A DNA stretch of 64,000 bases, from assembly GCF_000313755.1 (NCBI RefSeq), contig NZ_AMZB01000088.1, positions 1 through 64,000 on the forward strand. Direction: 5' to 3'. The translations under genes and the position numbers were made by a program. The DNA comes from Pseudomonas nitroreducens TX1 (lineage in GTDB: Bacteria > Pseudomonadota > Gammaproteobacteria > Pseudomonadales > Pseudomonadaceae). The notes beneath the pieces were generated by a model. The model was not told where the DNA came from and searched no databases. It worked only from the letters and a program-made list of their open reading frames with translations. Of the stretch, positions 24,895 through 33,739 are shown piece by piece; positions within the stretch are counted from its first letter, which is position 1, and every line of letters begins with the position of its first letter.

Positions 24895-25725
24895 ATGCAG
24901 CATCCCGCCGAACACTCGCCCCTGGGCAAATCCAGCGAATACGTCTCAACCTACGCGCCGGAGCTGCTGTTCCCGATCTCCCGCACCACCAAATGGGCGG
25001 AGCTGGGCCTGAGCGCTGAGACCCTCCCTTACCAGGGCGTGGACCTGTGGAACTGCTACGAACTGTCCTGGCTGACCGCGTCGGGCAAACCGGTGGTGGC
25101 CATCGGCGAATTCGCGATTCCGGCCCAGTCGCCGAACATCATCGAGTCCAAGTCTTTCAAGCTCTATCTCAACTCGCTGAACCAGACCGCCTTCGACAGC
25201 GCCGACGCCGTGCGCGCGGTGATGGAACGTGACCTGTCCGCCGCCGCTGGCGCGCCGGTCGGTGTGCGCGTGCGTGGTCTGGACGAGGTGGCGGGCGAGG
25301 GGGTTGCAGTCATCGAAGGTACCTGCGTCGACGACCTGGACATCGCAGTGGAGAGTTACGACCATCCGCGCCCGGAGCTGCTGCGCTGCGACGGCACCCG
25401 CCGCGTCGAGGAAGTGCTCTACAGCCATCTGCTCAAATCCAACTGCCCGGTCACCGGCCAACCGGACTGGGGCACCCTGGTCGTGGACTACAGTGGCCCG
25501 GCGCTGGATGCCGCGAGCCTGCTGGCCTATGTCGTTTCCTTCCGCCAGCACCAGGACTTCCACGAGCAGTGCGTCGAGCGCATCTACCTCGACCTGCAAC
25601 GCCTGCTGCAGCCTGCCCGCCTGACCGTCTATGCGCGCTACGTGCGCCGTGGCGGCCTGGATATCAACCCCTACCGCAGCAGCGAAGCGGTGCAGCCGGA
25701 CAACCGCCGGCTGGTGCGCCAGTAA
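24895..25725 (+). CDS. queF: NADPH-dependent 7-cyano-7-deazaguanine reductase QueF (long type)
   Basis: This 276-aa enzyme reduces the nitrile preQ0 to preQ1 in queuosine biosynthesis. It has the long bimodular form, with the catalytic Cys184 in [14 protein letters not shown] and the general acid Asp191. Other conserved elements are [11 protein letters not shown] and [12 protein letters not shown]. It ends near INPYRSS, another QueF landmark. No preQ1-type riboswitch was recognised upstream. A TATAC-containing segment at 24837-24846 could serve as its -10 region. Confidence 0.96.
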   Translation: MQHPAEHSPLGKSSEYVSTYAPELLFPISRTTKWAELGLSAETLPYQGVDLWNCYELSWLTASGKPVVAIGEFAIPAQSPNIIESKSFKLYLNSLNQTAFDSADAVRAVMERDLSAAAGAPVGVRVRGLDEVAGEGVAVIEGTCVDDLDIAVESYDHPRPELLRCDGTRRVEEVLYSHLLKSNCPVTGQPDWGTLVVDYSGPALDAASLLAYVVSFRQHQDFHEQCVERIYLDLQRLLQPARLTVYARYVRRGGLDINPYRSSEAVQPDNRRLVRQ

Positions 25726-25747
25726 GCTCGCGGTATAACGCGGACAT

Positions 25748-25775
25748 GAAAAACCCGGCCAATGCCGGGTTTTTC
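25748..25775. terminator. Bidirectional terminator between queF and the DUF4404 gene
   Basis: Stem AAAAACCCGGC/GCCGGGTTTTT around CAAT, with T-runs on both strands, sits between convergent genes. Confidence 0.88.
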
Positions 25776-25799
25776 ATGTCCGGAAAAGCGATTCCGGGC

Positions 25800-26063
25800 T
25801 CAGATCCCCATGTTCGCCAGGCTCTGCACGATCGAGCGTAGCGTGCCGGCCAGCGTCGGATGGCTCGCCTCGAAGCGCTCCACGGCGAGGTTCACGTTGT
25901 CCATCAGGGTCTCGTCGGCCAGCGCCTCTTCATTGGCCAGCTGCAACTCGATGTCTTTGATCAGGGCTTGCAGCGATTCTCGCTCTTGCGCGTCCAGCGG
26001 CGGCTGGCGCTCCAGCTGGTCGCGCAGGGCCTGGAGTTCTTCCTGGAGGCGTTGTGTCGGCAT
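25800..26063 (-). CDS. DUF4404 family protein
   Basis: This 87-aa helical cytoplasmic protein has heptad-like LQEELQALRDQLERQ at the N-terminus and FEASHPTLAGTLRSIVQSLANMGI at the C-terminus, the conserved end of the DUF4404 family. It is full length for the family. Function unknown. It is convergent with queF, as in PAO1 (PA2805 beside PA2806). Confidence 0.85.
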   Translation of the reverse strand: MPTQRLQEELQALRDQLERQPPLDAQERESLQALIKDIELQLANEEALADETLMDNVNLAVERFEASHPTLAGTLRSIVQSLANMGI

Positions 26064-26141
26064 GGTGGTGTCCTTCTGCGGTACTGACGCAAAGATGGAC
26101 CTCGCCCGGCGGGTAAAAGGTCCATCGCCATGCCTTTGAGC

Positions 26142-26723
26142 TTAACTCGCCGCGCGCACCCTTGCCTGATGCCGATCAACCCGCAGGAGGCGTTCGAGCA
26201 GCGGGAAGAAGTGTTCCAGCTCCGGTGTGCGCATGGCTGGGTCCTTGCCCAGGTCGTCCAGGCGGCGCAGGGTCAGTGCGTCCTGGGAGAAGGGCGCGCT
26301 GAGGAAGGCGCTGGCGCTGCGCTCGTCGAACGGCCCGCCCTGCAGCGCCAGGCTCTGCCGCGAGGCCCAGGACAGGCCGGCGTGGTAGGCCGGGTCGACG
26401 GCGCAGAGGTAGCGCTTGGCGGCCACGTGCAGGCGTATCGGCTGCCAGACGGCTTCGGGTAGCAGCTCGCGCAGCAGGTTGGCGCCGAACTCCTCGTGGC
26501 GCTGGTCCTGTTCATCGATCAGCTGCGGGTCTTCATAGAGATGGCCGATGTCGTGGAGCAGGGCCGCGATCACCAGGCTGTCGGAACACCCGGCCCGCTC
26601 GGCCAGGGTGGCGCACTGCAGCGCGTGTTCGGCCTGGCTGACGGCTTCGCCGTAAGGCTCGGAGCCGTGGCTGGCGAAGCGCTCGGCCAGTTCGTGGAGG
26701 AAGCGATGGCGCTCGTGCTTCAT
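26142..26723 (-). CDS. HD-domain protein of the phosphonate-associated (PhnZ-like) type
   Basis: This 193-aa protein has an HD metal-binding core: His in SQAEHALQCA (about 29), the doublet in ALLHDIGHLYEDP (about 56-57), further His in DQRHEEFGANLL (about 77) and HVAAKRYLCAVDP (about 96-106). The sequence resembles the family called phosphonate-degradation-associated HDIG proteins, which includes the di-iron oxygenase PhnZ. The start overlaps the end of the HAD gene (ATGA), so the two are translated together. No other C-P bond enzymes are nearby, so the substrate is inferred only from family and partner. Confidence 0.8.
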   Translation of the reverse strand: MKHERHRFLHELAERFASHGSEPYGEAVSQAEHALQCATLAERAGCSDSLVIAALLHDIGHLYEDPQLIDEQDQRHEEFGANLLRELLPEAVWQPIRLHVAAKRYLCAVDPAYHAGLSWASRQSLALQGGPFDERSASAFLSAPFSQDALTLRRLDDLGKDPAMRTPELEHFFPLLERLLRVDRHQARVRAAS

Positions 26724-27463
26724 GGTTTTTCTCCTTTCAGGCGGCGGCCGGCAATGTCCTGCAGGCAGGAATCCAACTCGCCCAGATGATCGATGACCGA
26801 GTGCACGCCGAGGCGGTACAGGCCCAGCGTCGCCTGTGCGCGCAGGCGGTCGCGGTCCAGGTTGCCAAGGGCATCCCAGTCTCCCGGTGCATGGCCGCAC
26901 AGTGGGCCGCTGGCGGCCAGGCCGATGGTCCACAGGCCGGCATTCAGTCCCGCCTGGAGCAGGCGCGGTTGGCCGCTGACCAGTACGCAGCCGTCGAGAT
27001 GCGGGCTGTCGAGCTGCATCAGCGCCTGCCAGCAGGAGTCCGGCGCGGGCCAGGGGCGGCCGGTGATGCCCAGGCCGGTGGCGAGGTGGTCTTCCAGAGC
27101 GGTGGCCAGGTGCAACGCAGTGGCGTTGGGCAGTTCATCGAGCCAGGCGCAGGGGACGCTGCGCTGGTGCAGCGTCCGCAGGGCGTCCAGAGCGCCGGGA
27201 GTGGCCTCGGCGTGGGCCTGGGCGGCGTCGTCCAGTGCGGACTGAAAACGGTTGCGCTCCTGGGGCTCGGCGTAGCGGCCCAGGGCAAGCTCCAGGGCAT
27301 GATGTGGGGGTAGAGCGGCAGCTTCGAGCAGGCGCGCCGGCGGACAGTCGGGGCAGGTGCGTTGCAGGGCTACCGGCAGCGTCCTTGCGCCGAAGTCCAC
27401 CAGGTCGCCCGACAGTCCGAACAGCAGGGTAGTGAAGCGCGGAAGCTGGGCGGTCGCAGGCAT
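26720..27463 (-). CDS. Phosphonatase-like HAD protein lacking the nucleophile Asp (PA2803-like)
   Basis: This 247-aa protein aligns with phosphonoacetaldehyde hydrolase (PhnX) at its start. Where PhnX has FDWAGTTVDFGSR, this protein reads FGLSGDLVDFGAR, so the Asp that attacks phosphorus is Gly. The cap-domain region and the motif near GCVLVSGQPRLLQAGLNAG are recognisable, but the Schiff-base Lys region of PhnX is not obvious. Hydrolysis by the normal mechanism should be impossible, so a binding or regulatory role is more likely. Overlaps the HD gene and is divergent from a GntR regulator. Confidence 0.8.
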   Translation of the reverse strand: MPATAQLPRFTTLLFGLSGDLVDFGARTLPVALQRTCPDCPPARLLEAAALPPHHALELALGRYAEPQERNRFQSALDDAAQAHAEATPGALDALRTLHQRSVPCAWLDELPNATALHLATALEDHLATGLGITGRPWPAPDSCWQALMQLDSPHLDGCVLVSGQPRLLQAGLNAGLWTIGLAASGPLCGHAPGDWDALGNLDRDRLRAQATLGLYRLGVHSVIDHLGELDSCLQDIAGRRLKGEKP

Positions 27464-27482
27464 GGTGGGCTTTTCTGATAGT

Positions 27483-27494
27483 TGGTCTAGGCCA
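27483..27494. promoter_or_regulatory. Candidate operator for the UTRA-type GntR regulator
   Basis: TGGTCTAGGCCA differs by one base from the perfect palindrome TGGTCTAGACCA, a form typical of HutC/PhnF-type GntR operators. It lies 20 bp before the HAD start and 82 bp before the divergent gntR start. Confidence 0.5.
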
Positions 27495-27575
27495 GACTAG
27501 CGGGCCAATGTGACGGTCCGATGAAGTCGCCCGCCGGGCCGTTATAATCGACGCGCCTTTTTGCGGAAGACGTTC

Positions 27576-28292
27576 ATGCCGGTCGAACCCATGCCTCACT
27601 ACCTGCGCATCCGCGAGCAGCTGGCGCAGGACGTTGCCAACTCCACCCTCAGCCAGCGCCTGCCCGCCGAACGCGAACTGGCCGAGCGCTTTGGCTGTAC
27701 CCGCGTGACACTGCGCGAGGCGCTGCAGCAACTGGAAACCGAAGGCGTGTTGTACCGGGAGAACCGCCGCGGCTGGTTCGTCTCGCCGCCGCGCATCCGC
27801 TACAACCCGACCCGCACCACCGGTTTCATGGACTATGTGGCGGCCCAGGGACGCGTGCCGCGTACCGAGCTGTTGGCGGCCGAACGCCGCGCCGCCGGGC
27901 CGGCCCTGGCACGGCGCATGGGGTTGGGTGGAGAGGCCGAGGTATTCCACATCCTGCGCCGCCGCTGGGTCGACGAGCGGCCGGTGATGCTGGAGGAAAT
28001 CACCCTGGACGCCAGCTGGTGTGCGGGGCTGCTCGATTTCCCGCTGGATACCTCGCTCACCCGCGTGCTGCGCGAGGAACTGGGCTTGAGCCTGGGCCGC
28101 TCGGAGCTGGCCATGCACTCCACCGCGCTGATGGAGGCGCGCGCGACGCCGCTGCAGCTGACCCCAGGCTCGCCGGGCCTGTACGTGGAGCGCGCCAGCT
28201 ACGTGGAAGACGGTCGATTGGTGGAGTGGGATCAGGAGTTCTGGCGCTCCGATGCACTGGAAATTGTCATCGACGCACGGTATCCCGACTGA
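27576..28292 (+). CDS. GntR-family regulator with UTRA domain (PhnF/HutC type)
   Basis: This 238-aa protein has an N-terminal winged helix (PMPHYLRIREQLAQDV ... LAERFGCTRVTLREALQQLE) and a C-terminal UTRA effector domain (EVFHILRRRWVDERPVMLEE ... RASYVEDGRLVEWDQEFWR). UTRA regulators sense small ligands; this one is divergent from the phosphonatase-like/HD pair and probably controls it. I chose the ATG at 27576 with GGAAGA upstream; an in-frame TTG at 27561 and an ATG at 27591 also exist. TATAAT at 27543-27548 is a plausible -10. Confidence 0.88.
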   Translation: MPVEPMPHYLRIREQLAQDVANSTLSQRLPAERELAERFGCTRVTLREALQQLETEGVLYRENRRGWFVSPPRIRYNPTRTTGFMDYVAAQGRVPRTELLAAERRAAGPALARRMGLGGEAEVFHILRRRWVDERPVMLEEITLDASWCAGLLDFPLDTSLTRVLREELGLSLGRSELAMHSTALMEARATPLQLTPGSPGLYVERASYVEDGRLVEWDQEFWRSDALEIVIDARYPD

Positions 28293-28370
28293 AGTGGCAC
28301 TATGCTTTCAATTGCAAGCAAGCGAAACGGTCCGTGACGCCGAATCGAAATCCTGTTAGATCGAGCCGGG

Positions 28371-28399
28371 TCTGCAAAACCGTTGCGCCTCTATATAAT
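28371..28399 (+). promoter_or_regulatory. Probable sigma-70 promoter of mlaA
   Basis: A consensus -10 TATAAT (28394-28399) lies 60 bp before the start codon. The matching -35 position, with 17-bp spacing, reads TCTGCA, a weak match. The call rests mainly on the -10 element. Confidence 0.45.
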
Positions 28400-28458
28400 C
28401 TGCCCGCATAGCGGGGCCGCCAAGGCTGGCCCGATTGTCATTCACTGGAGAACTCCCG

Positions 28459-29160
28459 ATGCGCCCACTAGGCGTCCAATGGACCAAACGCTGCTGCAGC
28501 CTGCTCGTCGCCGGCCTTGCCACGATCCCGTTCCTGGCGCAGGCCGCCAGCGAAGACGATCCGTGGGAAAGCGTCAATCGTCCGATCTTTACCTTCAACG
28601 ACACCCTGGACACCTATGCCCTCAAGCCGCTGGCGCAGGGTTACCAGTACGTCACCCCGAATGTCGTGCAGGACGGCGTGCACAACTTCTTCGGCAACAT
28701 CGGTGACGTGAAGAACCTGGTCAACGACCTGCTGCAGCTGAAGTTCCGCGATGCCGGCGTCGACACCAGCCGCCTGCTGTTCAACACCACTTTCGGCCTG
28801 GCCGGCTTCATCGACGTGGCCACCCATATGGGCCTGCGCCGCAACGACGAAGACTTCGGCCAGACCCTTGGCCATTATGGCGTGGGCAGCGGTCCCTACG
28901 TGATGCTGCCGCTGCTGGGCCCGAGCACCCTGCGCGATGCCCCGTCGCTGATTCCGGACGCCTACACCGGCCCCTATCCCTATATCGACAACGTCTCGGT
29001 GCGTAACAGCCTGCGCGGTGTCAACGTGGTCGATACCCGTGCCGACCTGCTCAAGTCCGAGAAGCTGATCAGCGGCGACAAGTACACCTTCATCCGCAAC
29101 GCCTACCTGCAGAACCGCGAGTTCAAGGTCAAGGACGGCGAGGTCGAAGACGACTTCTGA
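28459..29160 (+). CDS. mlaA: MlaA/VacJ family outer-membrane lipid asymmetry protein
   Basis: This 233-aa protein contains the MlaA core (EDDPWESVNRPIFTFNDTLD, NFFGNIGDVKNLVND, NTTFGLAGFIDVA, GPSTLRDAP). MlaA removes surface phospholipid from the outer membrane and passes it to the Mla pathway. Most relatives are lipoproteins. Here the N-terminus has a signal ending in LAQA-AS and no Cys after the hydrophobic stretch, so signal peptidase I cleavage is predicted. Start ATG has GGAG 8 nt upstream and a good -10 TATAAT upstream. Confidence 0.92.
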   Translation: MRPLGVQWTKRCCSLLVAGLATIPFLAQAASEDDPWESVNRPIFTFNDTLDTYALKPLAQGYQYVTPNVVQDGVHNFFGNIGDVKNLVNDLLQLKFRDAGVDTSRLLFNTTFGLAGFIDVATHMGLRRNDEDFGQTLGHYGVGSGPYVMLPLLGPSTLRDAPSLIPDAYTGPYPYIDNVSVRNSLRGVNVVDTRADLLKSEKLISGDKYTFIRNAYLQNREFKVKDGEVEDDF

Positions 29161-29193
29161 TCCGTCTTGCGTGCAGCCCTTTCCTGTCCTCCA

Positions 29194-29217
29194 GCCCGCG
29201 CCGATCGTGGCGCGGGC
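29194..29217 (+). terminator. GC hairpin after mlaA, weak terminator
   Basis: A perfect 9-bp stem GCCCGCGCC/GGCGCGGGC closes on GATCGT about 35 nt past mlaA. No T-run follows, so it may stabilise the 3' end rather than terminate. Confidence 0.45.
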
Positions 29218-29341
29218 GGTGCCTGCTTGAACCCTTGAGCGGATGGGAGTAGTGTCTGCGCCTTGTCGCGACCGACCCGCGCCGCTGTTCCCTAGAATGA
29301 GCGCCAAACCACAACCCCGGCGCCGTTTGCCTGGATGACCC

Positions 29342-30526
29342 ATGCACAAAGCCAGTGCCTCGCTGCTGATTATCGATGACGACGACGTCGTCCGCGAAAG
29401 CCTCGCCGCCTACCTGGAAGACAGCGGATTCAAGGTCACACAGGCCACCAACGGCCTGGAAGGCCTGAAAGTCTTCGAGCACCAACTCCCCGACCTGGTG
29501 ATCTGCGATCTGCGCATGCCGCAGATGGACGGTCTCGAGCTGATCCGTCGTGTCAGCGAGATGGCGGTGGAAACCCCGGTGATCGTGCTGTCCGGTGCCG
29601 GCGTCATGAGCGATGCCGTCGAGGCCCTGCGCCTGGGCGCCGCCGACTATCTGATCAAGCCGCTGGAAGACCTCGCCGTCCTCGAGCACTCGGTACGCCG
29701 TGCCCTGGACCGCGCCTTCCTGCGTTCGGAGAATCGCCGCTACCGCGAGAAGCTGGAAACCGCCAACCGCGAGCTGCAGGCCAGCCTGAATTTGCTCCAG
29801 GAAGACCAGAACGCCGGTCGCCAGGTGCAGATGAACATGCTGCCGGAGACGCCCTGGGAATCCGAAGGCCTGGCCTTCTCCCACCAGATCATCCCGTCGC
29901 TGTACCTGTCGGGTGACTTCGTCGACTACTTCCGCGTGGATGCCCGCCGCATCGGCTTCTATCTGGCCGACGTTTCCGGTCACGGCGCTTCGTCCGCCTT
30001 CGTCACTGTGCTGCTGAAGTTCATGACCACGCGGCTGCTGTACGAATCCAAGCGCAACGACATGTTGCCGGAGTTCAAGCCGTCGGACGTCCTTGGCCAC
30101 ATCAATCGCGGTCTGATCAACTGCAACCTGGGTAAGCACGTGACCATGCTCGGTGGTGTGATCGATCTGGAAACTGATCGCCTGACCTACAGCGTCGGCG
30201 GTCACCTGCCCTTGCCTGTGCTTTATGTCGACGGCGAAGCCCGCTACCTGGAAGGCCGTGGCCTGCCGGTGGGGCTGTTCGGGGAAGCGACTTACGAGGA
30301 TCATGTCCTCGATCTACCCAAGTCCTTCAGCCTTTCCTTGTTCTCGGACGGAATTCTCGACGTCCTTCCGGGGGCTACGCTGAAGGAAAAGGAGACGGCC
30401 TTGCCCGAGCAGGTCGTCGCCGCCGGCGGAACTCTGGATGGCCTGCGTCAAGTCTTCGGACTGGCCAAGTTGTCCGAGATGCCGGATGATATTGCCTTGC
30501 TGGTGTTGAGCAGGAACCTTGCATGA
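29342..30526 (+). CDS. rssB: Response regulator with PP2C-type phosphatase output (RssB-like)
   Basis: This 394-aa protein has a receiver at 7-125 with phosphorylation site Asp56 (LVICDLRMPQMDG) and Lys in YLIKPLED. A coiled linker (about 130-165) and a SpoIIE/PPM phosphatase domain follow (SGDFVDYFRVDARRIGFYLADVSGHG by parts, SDGILDV, MPDDIALLVL), with its metal-binding Asp residues. Phosphorylation should switch dephosphorylation of the anti-sigma antagonist encoded next, whose start overlaps the stop codon. In P. aeruginosa the pair PA2798/PA2797 is known as RssB/RssC and affects RpoS activity. Confidence 0.9.
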   Translation: MHKASASLLIIDDDDVVRESLAAYLEDSGFKVTQATNGLEGLKVFEHQLPDLVICDLRMPQMDGLELIRRVSEMAVETPVIVLSGAGVMSDAVEALRLGAADYLIKPLEDLAVLEHSVRRALDRAFLRSENRRYREKLETANRELQASLNLLQEDQNAGRQVQMNMLPETPWESEGLAFSHQIIPSLYLSGDFVDYFRVDARRIGFYLADVSGHGASSAFVTVLLKFMTTRLLYESKRNDMLPEFKPSDVLGHINRGLINCNLGKHVTMLGGVIDLETDRLTYSVGGHLPLPVLYVDGEARYLEGRGLPVGLFGEATYEDHVLDLPKSFSLSLFSDGILDVLPGATLKEKETALPEQVVAAGGTLDGLRQVFGLAKLSEMPDDIALLVLSRNLA

Positions 30527-31005
30527 GTACCGGTAAAATCCAGTTCGCCGAGCAGGATGGCTCATTTGTCCTGAAGTTCGTGGGCGAAGTCCGACTGACC
30601 CTGTGTTCGGCGCTGGATGCCACCATTGAAAAAATCTTCGCCGCGTTGAATTTCTCGGCGATCATCATCGATCTCACGGAAACCCAGAGCATCGACAGCA
30701 CCACGCTGGGCCTCCTGGCGAAGCTGTCCATTCTCTCGCGGCAGAAGGTCGGCCTGTTGCCCACGCTGGTGACCACCAACGCGGACATCACCCGGCTGCT
30801 GCAGTCGATGGGCTTCGATCAGGTGTTCAACATCGTCGATCGTCCGATTCCGTGTTCGGATTGCCTGACCGATCTGCCTCCCCAGGACCAGTCCGAGGAG
30901 GTGGTGCGCGGTAAGGTGCTCGAAGCCCACCGTATCCTGATGGGCCTGAACGAGACCAACCGCGAGGCCTTCCACGATCTGGTAAGCGCGCTGGAGCGCC
31001 ACTGA
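30523..31005 (+). CDS. rssC: STAS-domain anti-sigma factor antagonist (RssC-like)
   Basis: This 160-aa protein has a STAS domain at about 5-105. The phosphorylatable segment IDSTTLGLLAKLS places Ser59 where SpoIIAA-type proteins are phosphorylated. A C-terminal tail of about 50 residues (VVRGKVLEAHRILMGLNETN) is longer than in minimal STAS proteins and may contact its partner. Its phosphorylation state is expected to be reset by the PP2C-type protein encoded upstream with overlapping codons. Followed by a strong hairpin. Confidence 0.9.
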   Translation: MSTGKIQFAEQDGSFVLKFVGEVRLTLCSALDATIEKIFAALNFSAIIIDLTETQSIDSTTLGLLAKLSILSRQKVGLLPTLVTTNADITRLLQSMGFDQVFNIVDRPIPCSDCLTDLPPQDQSEEVVRGKVLEAHRILMGLNETNREAFHDLVSALERH

Positions 31006-31020
31006 TTCGATGAACCCAAT

Positions 31021-31050
31021 GCAAACCGGCGCCCTGCGGCGCCGGTTTGC
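31021..31050. terminator. Strong palindromic hairpin between rssC and tal
   Basis: A perfect 13-bp stem (GCAAACCGGCGCC and its complement) around CTGC lies between two convergent genes. T-runs are short on both sides, so it may end transcription imperfectly or with Rho. Confidence 0.65.
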
Positions 31051-31070
31051 ATTGGTGCGTCCGCAGGTTT

Positions 31071-31991
31071 TCAGCGGCCGGAGAGCAGCGCCTCGAGCTT
31101 CTCCTGGTCGCGGGCGAACAGGCGGATGCCTTCGGCCAGCTTCTCGGTGCCCATGGCGTCTTCATTCATCTGCCAGCGGAAGGCGCTCTCGTCCAGCACC
31201 TGGCGGGCTTCGCCGCCGCCCGGCTGCAACGCACGCGGCAGTTCGCCCTGGGCCTCGGCCAGTTGTTGCAGGAGGTCCGGGCTGATGGTCAGGCGGTCGC
31301 AGCCGGCCAACTGCTCGATCTGTCCGAGATTGCGGAAGCTGGCGCCCATCACCACGGTTTCGTAGCCGTTGGCCTTGTAGTAGCGATAGATGCGCGACAC
31401 GGACTGCACACCCGGATCTTCCGCACCCACGTAGTCGCGATTGGCGGCCTTCTTGTACCAGTCGTAGATGCGCCCGACGAAGGGCGAGATCAGGAATACC
31501 CCTGCGTCGGCGCAGGCCGCGGCCTGGGCGAAAGAGAACAGCAGCGTCAGGTTGGTCTGGATGCCTTCGCGCTCCAGTTGTTCGGCGGCGCGGATGCCTT
31601 CCCAGGTGGAGGCGATCTTGATCAGCACGCGGTCGCGTCCGATGCCCTGCTGGTCGTACAGCTCGATCAGGCGATGGGCGCGCTGCAGCGTGGCCTGGGT
31701 ATCGAAGGACAGGCGGGCGTCCACTTCGGTGGAGATGCGCCCCGGAATCACGCCCAGGATGTCCTTGCCCACGGCGACGGCGAAGCGGTCGCAGGCAAGG
31801 CCTGCGTCACCCTGTGCGCCTTCGGTGGCGCGGGCCAGGTGCCCGGCGTAGCGGGGCAAGGCGGCGGCCTTCAGCAGCAGCGACGGGTTGGTGGTGGCAT
31901 CTACCGGCTTCAGGCGGGCAATGGCGTCGAAGTCGCCGGTATCGGCGACAACCGTGGTGTACTGCTTGAGTTGTTCCAGCTTGGAGGTCAT
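31071..31991 (-). CDS. tal: Transaldolase
   Basis: This 306-aa enzyme moves dihydroxyacetone units between sugar phosphates in the non-oxidative pentose phosphate pathway. The Schiff-base Lys is in [13 protein letters not shown] (about 125), [12 protein letters not shown] follows it, and the opening [24 protein letters not shown] (by parts) is diagnostic. Full length for the TalB subfamily. GGAAGAT precedes the ATG. Confidence 0.96.
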   Translation of the reverse strand: MTSKLEQLKQYTTVVADTGDFDAIARLKPVDATTNPSLLLKAAALPRYAGHLARATEGAQGDAGLACDRFAVAVGKDILGVIPGRISTEVDARLSFDTQATLQRAHRLIELYDQQGIGRDRVLIKIASTWEGIRAAEQLEREGIQTNLTLLFSFAQAAACADAGVFLISPFVGRIYDWYKKAANRDYVGAEDPGVQSVSRIYRYYKANGYETVVMGASFRNLGQIEQLAGCDRLTISPDLLQQLAEAQGELPRALQPGGGEARQVLDESAFRWQMNEDAMGTEKLAEGIRLFARDQEKLEALLSGR

Positions 31992-32053
31992 GGCGCATCT
32001 TCCATAGAGAGTGCACCGACCTTACCCGAGGGCGATGCAACGCTCAACGGGAC

Positions 32054-33058
<1,005 letters not shown>

Positions 33059-33249
33059 GGGTACGGAGTATCTGGCTTCGCAAGGGGCGCGAAATCGCTC
33101 GCGCCGGCGGAAAGGGCGAGGATTTTACCGGGGTTGCCGGCGTAGCGCACGGAAACCGGCAGGCGGTCTGCCGCCGGCTTGACCTGGGCGGGCGGTCCGC
33201 TTTGGCGCAACTGCTACCCTCTGGGTACCTGACAGAAGGATCTCACTCG

Positions 33250-33591
33250 ATGAAACCCCTATTGTTGATGCTACCGCTGATCCTGCTGGCCGCCTGTTCC
33301 TCGCCGGGCAAGCTGAAGGAGGAGGCCCTGGCCTTGCAGTTGGAGAGCGGCAAGTCGCCTTCGGTCTACATGGCCTGCCTGCTGCCGAAATGGCAGGCCA
33401 TACGCCCTTTGGCGGCGGTGAAGGAGATCCGTTTCGGCTACCGGTTGCAGATGCCGGCTGCCTCGGGCGATACCACCGCGGTGTTGCTGGAGACGACGGC
33501 GACGGACAAGGGCAGCGATGTCGTGCTCTATCGCCGTGATGCGCCCAGCCCGGACGACGCCATCGCCCTGGCGGCGCGCAGCTGCCTGTAG
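33250..33591 (+). CDS. Small lipoprotein of unknown function
   Basis: This 113-aa protein has a lipoprotein signal (LLLMLPLILLAACSS; lipidation at Cys17). The residue after Cys is Ser, so outer-membrane sorting is likely. The mature part is about 95 residues with one further Cys pair candidate (MACLLPKW and the C-terminal SCL), which might form a disulfide. A GAAGGA ribosome site lies upstream. No family recognised. Confidence 0.75.
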   Translation: MKPLLLMLPLILLAACSSPGKLKEEALALQLESGKSPSVYMACLLPKWQAIRPLAAVKEIRFGYRLQMPAASGDTTAVLLETTATDKGSDVVLYRRDAPSPDDAIALAARSCL

Positions 33592-33739
33592 CGACTCAAG
33601 CAGCGCCTCGTCTACCACTAAGGAACGATAGCCGCCGGGTGCAGCAGGCGGCCTAATGGCTCCGACAAGAATAATCGGGCTCACCGGCAGCGTTCCTGCG
33701 CTGCGCAGCGGCAGGGCCCGCCAGAAGAGAGCTGCCGCC

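Noticed and set aside
24895-25725. preQ1 riboswitch controlling queF
   Set aside because: The upstream region contains GC-rich palindromic repeats but no compact pseudoknot-like preQ1 aptamer that I could recognise.
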